From positions 1 to 5,654 of the forward strand of contig CAZPSA010000064.1 in NCBI GenBank assembly GCA_964589375.1: a stretch of DNA of 5,654 bases, written 5' to 3'. Both the position numbers and the translations under genes were made by a program. A model generated the notes under the pieces. That model saw only the letters and a list, made by a program, of their open reading frames with translations, was not told the origin of the DNA and made no database searches. Source of the DNA: CAG-533 sp964589375. Its GTDB lineage: Bacteria; Bacillota_I; Bacilli_A; RF39; UBA660. Below, one piece after another: positions 1-5,400 of the stretch (positions are counted from its first letter, which is position 1; each line of letters begins with the position of its first letter).

Positions 1-1
1 T

Positions 2-286
2 ACAATGCTTGGAGCAATTTTTGCTACTACTTTATTACAGTCATTTATGTATCCTACAATTTATAAGTTAGGTGTAGAAAAGGCACGAATAGGAATATTT
101 ATAGTTGTCTTTGGAATTGTGATTATTGCTGGTATTATAGCAAAATTTATAGATTTTAAGCCACTGCTTCAAGCATTAGATAATCTAGGAAATTATTGGG
201 TGATTATACTTCCAATAGCTATGGTAGTAATATTATACTTATCTTATAAAATATCAGAAGGGATATACAAGAAAAAAGAATATTAA
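2..286 (+). CDS. ABC-2 type transporter permease, C-terminal fragment (cut by left window edge)
   Basis: The frame is open to the left edge, so the Met at base 5 is probably internal and this is the tail of a longer membrane protein. About 94 residues are visible. Two strongly hydrophobic segments lie at about residues 29-49 and 64-84 counted from that Met, and a shorter hydrophobic stretch at about 5-22 may be the end of another helix. The protein ends in a basic tail (SEGIYKKKEY). A final helix followed by a 'YKKKE'-like cytoplasmic tail is common in small ABC-2 permeases of Bacillota (ABC2_membrane_5-like), which form the membrane channel beside a separate ATPase. That assignment is by resemblance only, since no catalytic motif exists to confirm it and the partner ATPase would lie upstream, outside the window. 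Another polytopic membrane protein is possible. The stop codon is TAA, 14 bases before the next gene. Confidence 0.55.
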   Translation, partial: TMLGAIFATTLLQSFMYPTIYKLGVEKARIGIFIVVFGIVIIAGIIAKFIDFKPLLQALDNLGNYWVIILPIAMVVILYLSYKISEGIYKKKEY

Positions 287-300
287 TCAAGGTAAAGGTT

Positions 301-450
301 ATGAATGATAAAAATTATGAAGCAAAAAAGTTTTCTACTAGAGATGAAGCAGTAGAGTATCTTGCGAAAAAAATAAATTTATCAGAAAAAGAATGTTCTA
401 ATGCTTATGAGATATTAGTAAAAATTGATTTTTCTAAAAATATAGAGTAA
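301..450 (+). CDS. small hypothetical protein, 49 aa
   Basis: A short intact ORF runs from ATG at 301 to TAA at 448-450. It begins 14 bases after the permease stop, so it is probably cotranscribed with it. An AAGG at 289-292 lies 8 bases before the ATG, a reasonable though weak Shine-Dalgarno; a second AAAGG at 294-298 is too close to serve. The product is soluble and charged, without a signal peptide or membrane segment. It looks helical: a DEAVEYLAKKINLSEKEC-like stretch at residues 15-32 suggests two short helices separated by an 'NLSEKE' helix cap, as in small helix-turn-helix or adaptor-like proteins. I do not recognise a family and assign no function. It ends 73 bases before the insertion element, so the element does not truncate it. 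It could be a chance ORF, but its position and codon use argue for a real gene. Confidence 0.5.
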   Translation: MNDKNYEAKKFSTRDEAVEYLAKKINLSEKECSNAYEILVKIDFSKNIE

Positions 451-523
451 CAAATTAAAATTTATATAAATGTTAAAAATCTTTGACCATAATGGAAATA
501 GGTTCAGGACACGTGCTTCAGCA
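451..523. other. Gene-free junction left of the IS element
   Basis: No ORF, promoter or terminator hairpin is visible for the operon ending at 450. The first half is very AT-rich and includes the perfect 12-bp palindrome ATTTATATAAAT at 460-471. From about 485 to 523 the composition becomes noticeably less AT-rich (it contains CACGTG at 510-515). This part resembles neither the inside of the IS nor its right flank. It may be the remnant of whatever the element inserted into. Confidence 0.4.
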
Positions 524-540
524 GTTATTATTTACAGCCA
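524..540 (+). repeat. Left terminal inverted repeat of the IS66-type element (IRR relative to tnp)
   Basis: The sequence GTTATTATTTACAGCCA reads inward from base 524 and is the exact reverse complement of 2251-2267. Identity stops abruptly on both sides, which sets the element's outer end at 524. It lies downstream of the transposase stop. Confidence 0.85.
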
Positions 541-550
541 CGAATAAAAG

Positions 551-575
551 ATAAGTGATAATTTCACTTATTTTT
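551..575. terminator. Hairpin terminator at the 3' end of the transposase gene (probably bidirectional)
   Basis: An 8-bp perfect stem (ATAAGTGA at 551-558 with TCACTTAT at 564-571) closes a 5-base loop. On the minus strand the hairpin is followed by CTTTTATT, so it can end the transposase transcript. On the plus strand it is followed by a T tract at 571-575, so it could also stop transcription entering the IS from the permease operon. The transposase stop codon (564-566) lies inside the stem. The stem is AT-rich, so termination may be partial. Confidence 0.6.
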
Positions 576-2141
576 CATTGCTTTTAATTCATCAAAAGTA
601 TAAGGTTTTCCTTCAACCAATCTGTTTAAAGAAGCATATTCATTAATGCCATATATTCGGCAAGTCTCAATATAACTTCTAATATTAGCATAATCTACTG
701 CTCGATCTATATTTTGAAACTGTCCCGAAACTTTCATTTTGGATTTTATTCCTCTTAAATTTCTTTCGCTCAAATTATTAGTAAAAGGTATATCAAAATC
801 TAAAATCCAATAAATATAATTATCCCTATATTCCATTATTCTATTTATTAAAGTTAGTTCATTGTCAGCATAATATGGGGAAGAATCATTTTGATTTTCT
901 TCAAAACCTTTTAAAAGAAAATCATCAAGTTTCCATATAAAATTATTTATATCTTCTTCAGTAAATGTATCTATACCTTTTGAAATTAACTCATTCCTTT
1001 TATGGTCGTACTCTTGAAACAATTTTATTGCATCCTTGCACCACACTCTATTTGGAATATTAATTTCTACTTTTTTAAGGTCTCTTAAAAGATGTTGACA
1101 ACATTCAGCATTTGTAAAACTATAATCAGAGTTATAATTAACTTTATTATGGTCATGTTCTACAACTACATTTGAAGATAATAATCTTAATATATTATCC
1201 TTATCTAATCCCTCTTTATTTTTCTTTTCGTGAGCTTTAAATAAACTTATATTTTCATTGCCATAATATCTCATGCAACTTTGTTTTTTATTAATGCTAA
1301 TAACTGTATCATCCCAATATACAATATTTGAATTAATTAATTCTTTGCGTAATTCTTCCACGAAACTGCTTAAAATTTTGCTTGCGTTTTTTTGTAGTTT
1401 TACTAAATATCCTTCACAAGGTTCTATATCATTTAATGATAGTCCAGACAAAATTCTTCTAACTTTATTAAATGGTACATTTCCAACATTAGTTAATGTT
1501 AAAGCTAAGCTTTTTACTGTTTTTCCGTATTGACATTCTTCTTTTAAATCATTAGGTATTAATTCGTGAACTAATTTTCCACAGCAATTACATTTATATT
1601 CTATAAAATTATGTCTTGTATTATAAACTATAATTTTATAATCTATTACATCTTTACTTATTATATTTCCAGTTTCAGTTAAATCTTTTTTATTACAATT
1701 AGGGCATGCTTTAACTTTGTGTTCTATTATTTTATCTATTTTTTCATCGGGAAGTTTTTCTAATTTATCTTTTTTATGTCCTTCTTTTCTTCCTATTTTA
1801 CCCCCAGTGTTTTTTGCAAAGTTTGGAATAACTTTCTTTTTATTTATAGGGGTTTGACTTGTAGGTATTCCAGAATTATATCCATCATTATTTTGAATGA
1901 CTTTTAATCTTTCGTTTTCTTTTTTTAAATTACTTATCATTTCTTCTTGTTCTTTTATTTTATGTCTTAATTCTTGTTCTTCCAATACCTTTTTATCAAC
2001 AATACTTTGTAGTCTTTTTTGTTCGTCTTCAGCAATAAGAGCCCTTAAAAATAAAGTTTTATTTTCTTTTTTTAGTTTTTCATAATCCATAATATTTTTT
2101 TCATAATCTTTATATAATCTATTTGCATAATTACTTTTCAT
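564..2141 (-). CDS. tnpC: IS66-family transposase (TnpC, DDE type)
   Basis: This 525-aa protein catalyses cut and strand transfer of the element. Visible in order: a charged coiled coil at about residues 10-82 (the IS66 leucine-zipper region); an NSGIPTSQTP linker at 89-98, matching the family's 'NSSKPPS' segment; a basic GGKIGRKEGHKK stretch at 113-124; a zinc finger with C146, C149, C184 and C187; then the DDE catalytic core. Likely catalytic residues are D277 (YWDDT), D330 (VEHDH) and E459 (NNLSERNLRG). The family's Cys-His signature appears as AECCQHLLRDL at 345-355. The C-terminus (SGQFQNIDRAVDYANIRSYIETCRIYGIN...) is typical of IS66. I chose the start at 2141 because AGAGGTGG (2155-2148) lies 6 bases upstream. 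An in-frame ATG at 2180 has no Shine-Dalgarno and overlaps the predicted -10. No frameshift is seen. The assignment is secure; only the choice of first and second Asp is inferred. Confidence 0.92.
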   Translation of the reverse strand: MKSNYANRLYKDYEKNIMDYEKLKKENKTLFLRALIAEDEQKRLQSIVDKKVLEEQELRHKIKEQEEMISNLKKENERLKVIQNNDGYNSGIPTSQTPINKKKVIPNFAKNTGGKIGRKEGHKKDKLEKLPDEKIDKIIEHKVKACPNCNKKDLTETGNIISKDVIDYKIIVYNTRHNFIEYKCNCCGKLVHELIPNDLKEECQYGKTVKSLALTLTNVGNVPFNKVRRILSGLSLNDIEPCEGYLVKLQKNASKILSSFVEELRKELINSNIVYWDDTVISINKKQSCMRYYGNENISLFKAHEKKNKEGLDKDNILRLLSSNVVVEHDHNKVNYNSDYSFTNAECCQHLLRDLKKVEINIPNRVWCKDAIKLFQEYDHKRNELISKGIDTFTEEDINNFIWKLDDFLLKGFEENQNDSSPYYADNELTLINRIMEYRDNYIYWILDFDIPFTNNLSERNLRGIKSKMKVSGQFQNIDRAVDYANIRSYIETCRIYGINEYASLNRLVEGKPYTFDELKAMKNK

Positions 2142-2147
2142 AGTGCA

Positions 2148-2155
2148 CCACCTCT
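2148..2155 (-). promoter_or_regulatory. Ribosome binding site deciding the transposase start
   Basis: Minus-strand AGAGGTGG matches the anti-Shine-Dalgarno tail well and sits 6 bases before the ATG at 2141. It fixes that start over the upstream in-frame ATG at 2180, which has no such site. Confidence 0.8.
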
Positions 2156-2170
2156 GAATATTACGAATTA

Positions 2171-2179
2171 AGTATATCA
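2171..2179 (-). promoter_or_regulatory. Extended -10 promoter of the transposase gene
   Basis: Read on the minus strand, this is TGATATACT, a TG-N-TATACT extended -10 element. It would start a transcript near 2164 with a leader of roughly 20-25 nt carrying the ribosome binding site. No good -35 is seen at 16-18 bp, which extended -10 promoters tolerate. A second -10-like TATAAT lies at 2190-2185, also without a recognisable -35. Promoter strength cannot be judged. Confidence 0.5.
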
Positions 2180-2183
2180 TAAA

Positions 2184-2222
2184 GATTATAAAAAAGATAG
2201 GACTATTTTTTCCCTATCTTTT
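2184..2222 (-). terminator. Inward-facing terminator inside the IS, upstream of the transposase
   Basis: A perfect 10-bp stem (AAAAGATAGG at 2192-2201 with CCTATCTTTT at 2213-2222) encloses an 11-base loop. On the minus strand the stem ends in CTTTTTTATAAT, a T-rich tail suited to intrinsic termination. It precedes the transposase promoter, so it would stop minus-strand transcripts coming from outside (here, from PFOR) before they reach the transposase. Its stem pairs could also fold into an mRNA structure hiding the ribosome site in readthrough transcripts, but I see no direct pairing with it. Confidence 0.6.
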
Positions 2223-2250
2223 GGTGTAAAATTATAATAAAACACTTAAA

Positions 2251-2267
2251 TGGCTGTAAATAATAAC
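2251..2267 (-). repeat. Right terminal inverted repeat of the IS66-type element (IRL relative to tnp)
   Basis: The sequence TGGCTGTAAATAATAAC is the exact reverse complement of 524-540. Outside it, from 2268, the sequence shows no match to the left flank, so the element ends here. Confidence 0.85.
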
Positions 2268-2280
2268 CACAATCTATCAA

Positions 2281-2336
2281 TTTTTATAAAAATATTACAA
2301 AAAGTACTTGACAAATCAAGCATTTTCGATTAAGAT
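2281..2336 (+). promoter_or_regulatory. Strong sigma-A-type promoter with AT-rich upstream tract, driving the small RNA
   Basis: A consensus -35 TTGACA (2308-2313) and a -10 TAAGAT (2331-2336, one mismatch to TATAAT) are separated by exactly 17 bp. The A/T tract upstream (about 2281-2303) resembles an UP element. The predicted start is about 2341-2344. It lies outside the IS right end (2267), so it belongs to the chromosome and not to the element. No plus-strand gene follows; a terminator comes about 70-95 bases later. Confidence 0.75.
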
Positions 2337-2342
2337 AGTAAT

Positions 2343-2437
2343 CACCAATTCACTTGAAGAAGGCGAATTGGTGCTAGTATCACACTAGTCAACCCCTTTT
2401 TATTCTTTTTGGAGGTCTTATAGGCCTCCATTTTTTA
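2343..2437 (+). ncRNA. Candidate independent small regulatory RNA, about 95 nt
   Basis: The transcript is framed by a near-consensus promoter (-35 2308-2313, -10 2331-2336) and an intrinsic terminator (2410-2437). Predicted fold: stem 1 of 9 perfect pairs (CACCAATTC 2343-2351 with GAATTGGTG 2365-2373) closing a 13-base purine-rich loop that contains GAAGAAGG; immediately adjacent stem 2 of 5 pairs (CTAGT 2374-2378 with ACTAG 2384-2388); an unpaired AACCCCTTTTT at 2391-2401; then the terminator hairpin. No ATG occurs in it, and the only start-like codons open ORFs of 7 codons or fewer without ribosome sites. The exposed C-rich run could pair with GGGG-type Shine-Dalgarno sites, as C-rich motifs do in Gram-positive sRNAs such as RsaE/RoxS. 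I see no sequence homology to those and do not recognise an Rfam family. It could instead be the leader of a lost plus-strand gene. Confidence 0.6.
2410..2437 (+). terminator. Intrinsic terminator of the small RNA
   Basis: GGAGG (2411-2415) pairs with CCTCC (2425-2429); the stem extends by a T-A pair below and by a G-T wobble, C-G and T-A above, with a 3-base loop, and is followed by TTTTTT (2431-2436). On the other strand the hairpin is followed by AAAAAG and has no T tail, so it works only in the plus direction. This supports a plus-strand transcript ending here. The GGAGG is part of the stem, not a ribosome site, as no start codon follows. Confidence 0.8.
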
Positions 2438-2444
2438 TACAAAG

Positions 2445-2474
2445 AAAAAGCTAGATAAAACCCACTAGCTTTTT
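2445..2474. terminator. Bidirectional terminator between PFOR and the small RNA
   Basis: A perfect 10-bp stem (AAAAAGCTAG 2445-2454 with CTAGCTTTTT 2465-2474) encloses a 10-base loop. It begins 4 bases after the PFOR stop codon on the minus strand, where the stem ends in CTAGCTTTTTCTTT. On the plus strand it ends in CTTTTTATATTATTTTT, so it can also back up the small-RNA terminator. Confidence 0.8.
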
Positions 2475-2477
2475 ATA

Positions 2478-5400
2478 TTATTTTTCAATTGTATTTTTAT
2501 AATACTCATATCTTTTCATAGCAACTTCCATCTGTTCATTGAGTATTTTTTTAGCATATTCTGGATCCTTTATTTTTAAAGCGTTAAACCTTACTTCATT
2601 ATCTAAAAATTCTTGATACTTAGAAAAATCTGGTTCTTTTGAATCAATATATAATTTATCACTATATCTCATAAGAATTGTATAACCACATTCAACTGCT
2701 AGTTTTTGTTCCATTATAGATGTACCCATACCTCTTTTTATACCATGTTCAATGCATGGAGAATATGCAATTATAATTGCTGGTCCATCATGATCTTCAG
2801 CTTCATTAAAGGCTTTGATTGCTTGAGCCATATTAGCCCCTAAAGATATTTGAGCAACATAACAATTAGGAATACTTGATGCAATTTTAAATAAATCTTT
2901 TTTCTTAGTTTTCTTACCTAGATTAGCAAATTCAGCAACAGCACCAAGTTTCGTTGACTTGCTTGCTTGACCTCCGGTATTTGAATAAACTTCAGTATCT
3001 AAAACTAAAACTTTAATATTCTCATTGGAATGAAGAACATGATCAAGTCCACCATAACCTATATCATAAGCCCAGCCATCTCCACCGATAGCCCAAACTG
3101 AACGAGCTGGAATATAATCAAGTAAGTCACTTAATTCACGAGGAATAATGTGGCCAGCGAGAGACTCTTTAATACTATTAGTTACTTCAAAGTCATCCAT
3201 ATTTGTAAGCCATTTATTAAATAATTCTTGGACACATTCATCTACTGAAGAGATAGATTCTTCCATAATAGTTTTGATACGCTCTCTTTTTTGTTTATAA
3301 GATGTGTAAATTCCTAGAGCAAACTCAGCATTATCTTCAAATAAAGAATTAGCCCATGGGATACGATAAGGACTTGATGGCATAGATCCTCCATAAATAC
3401 TTGAACAACCAGTGGCATTAGCAATAACTAATTTTTCCCCAAGAATTTGGGTTAATAACTTGATATATGGAGTCTCACCACAACCCGCACATGCACCAGA
3501 AAATTCAAATAAAGGTTTCTCTAAAGCAACTCCCCTTATAGTATTTTTAGGTAAATGTTTATAATTTTTAATATTATCAAAATCAATACTAATTCTATCA
3601 TTTTTAGTAATCATTTCTAAAGCTTTTTTACCCATTTTACCTGGACAAACATTGGCACATACGCCACAACCAGTACAATCTTGTTCACTTATTAAAACCT
3701 CATAATATAGTCCATCACTTCCCATAAATGGAATACCTTCTATTTCATTTTTAGTAGCAAATGACCTAATAACAGCGTGAGGACAAGATAAAACACACAT
3801 ACCACACTCAATGCAATTTTCCTTTATCCATTTAGGAACAACATTGGATATATTTCTTTTTTCCATTTTTGTTGTGCCACTTGGGAATGCACCATTTCTT
3901 AAAGGTATTAGTTTACTTACTGGAATATTCCCACCTTTTCTTTCATTTATTAATTTTATAATATCTTCTTCAATTATATTTATACCACTTTGGTATTCAT
4001 GATCTATTTTTAACTCACTTAAGCAAGATAAAGCTTCATTTATAGCATTTATATTATTATTTACTATATCACGACCCTTAGTTTTAAATGCAACCTTAAT
4101 GGATTCACTTACTAAATTAATAGCATCAGATACATTTAATAAATTAAGAATTAAAACTTCAATTATCTTACTAATTTTACCACTTATATTATTATTACTT
4201 GCTATTTTTTCTGCATTTATATAATATACTTTAATATTCTTTTTATAAATTATATTTTTTACTTTAGTAGGTAATAACTTAAGTAGTTCTTCTTCAGTTT
4301 TAATAGTATTTATTAGAATTATCCCATTTTCTTTAATATTATCTATTATATCAAACATTCTAAAGTATATATCTTTTGTAACTACTATAATTTTAGGTTT
4401 AGTAACATAGTATGGTTCATTAATTGGAGTACTACCGTATCTTAAATGAGATATTGTAACTCCCCCACTTTTCTTAGAATCATATTCAAAATATCCTTGA
4501 ACATAATAAGATTTACTTTTATTTAATAATTTAATTAAATCTTTGCTAGCACTTACGCTTCCATCACTACCAAAACCTACTACTTTTATTTCATTAAAAT
4601 CATTTATTATTTGATATTCTTCTTTTTCTAGGCTTGTATTAGTTACATCATCAGTTATACCAATTGTAAAATTATGATGGGGATTAGTACTTAGCATTTT
4701 AAATACAGCATAAATATCACTTGGAGTAGTATTCTTACTTGATAAGCCATATCTTCCCCCATAAATGTTCATATCTGTATCATTTAGAATACTGCAAACA
4801 TCTAAGTATAAAGGTTCTCCGGTTGAACCAGCTTCTTTAGTTCGATCTAGGACCGCAATATTTTTAACACTCTTAGGTAAGATGTCTAAAAAGTATTTTT
4901 TACTAAAGGGACGATATAAGTGTACTTCAATTAAACCAGTATCTTGTGTATTATTTACTACTTCTTTTATTGTATCACATACACTACCCATTGCAACAAT
5001 TATATTTTTAGCATCATTATCTCCATAGTAATTAAAAGGTTTATAGTTAGTATTCATTATTTTATTAACAGATGTCATGTATTCATTTACAATATCTGGC
5101 ATGTTATTATATAATGTGTTTCTAGATTCCATAACTTGAAAATATATATCTTCATTTTGGGCCATACCATATTGGATATTCGCTCCAACATTTAAACATC
5201 TTTTTTTATATTCATTTATCTTATCATAATCAACTAAACTAAGTAATTTATCTATTGGAAATTCTTCAATAGTATTAAGTTCATGACTTGTTCTAAAACC
5301 ATCAAAAAAGTGAAGAAATGGAAGACTTCCCTTTATTGCAGAAAGGTGGGATACTACCGCTAGGTTTTGGGCATCAAAAACATTAGTGGATGCAAGGATG

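Larger units (their letters stand above)
524..2267 (-). mobile_element. IS66-family insertion sequence, ISBst12-like single-gene type
   Basis: The 1744-bp element is bounded by perfect 17-bp inverted repeats (524-540 and 2251-2267) and carries a single minus-strand gene, an IS66-type transposase. Classical IS66 elements carry tnpA, tnpB and tnpC. Here only tnpC is present, the organisation of the ISBst12 subgroup. Ends, transposase frame, promoter and terminators all look intact, so the element may be functional. IS66 elements normally make 8-bp target duplications, but the flanks (516-523 CTTCAGCA and 2268-2275 CACAATCT) do not match. Either the insertion is old, or the element took part in a deletion or recombination that replaced one flank. 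The boundaries rest on where the inverted repeat stops matching. Confidence 0.85.

Noticed and set aside
481..511. TTGACC at 483-488 as a plus-strand -35
   Set aside because: No -10-like hexamer follows at 16-18 bp (the position reads AGGACA) and no gene lies downstream on that strand.
1273..2085. Plus-strand ORFs of 86 and 62 codons (1273-1533, 1897-2085)
   Set aside because: Both lie wholly inside the well-supported transposase on the opposite strand. Their products are low-complexity Ser/Phe/Leu-rich translations of antisense Lys/Glu codons.
2142..2180. Upstream in-frame ATG at 2180 as the transposase start (13 more residues)
   Set aside because: It has no Shine-Dalgarno and falls in the predicted -10 region, whereas the ATG at 2141 has AGAGGTGG at ideal spacing.
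524..2267. Missing tnpA/tnpB taken as a degraded IS66
   Set aside because: The terminal repeats closely frame a single intact transposase with its own signals, matching the naturally single-gene ISBst12-type organisation.
2354..2377. Tiny ORF (TTG, 7 codons) within the small RNA as a leader peptide
   Set aside because: It lacks a usable ribosome site, lies in stem 1 and its loop, and no downstream gene exists for it to control.
2364..2392. Minus-strand TTGACT (2392-2387) as a promoter toward the IS
   Set aside because: At 17 bp the -10 position reads AATTCG; the only -10-like sequence (GATACT) is far too close.
3811..5028. Plus-strand ORFs of 63 and 87 codons (3811-4002, 4765-5028)
   Set aside because: They are antisense to PFOR, whose coding frame is certain. 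I see no ribosome site or recognisable product.
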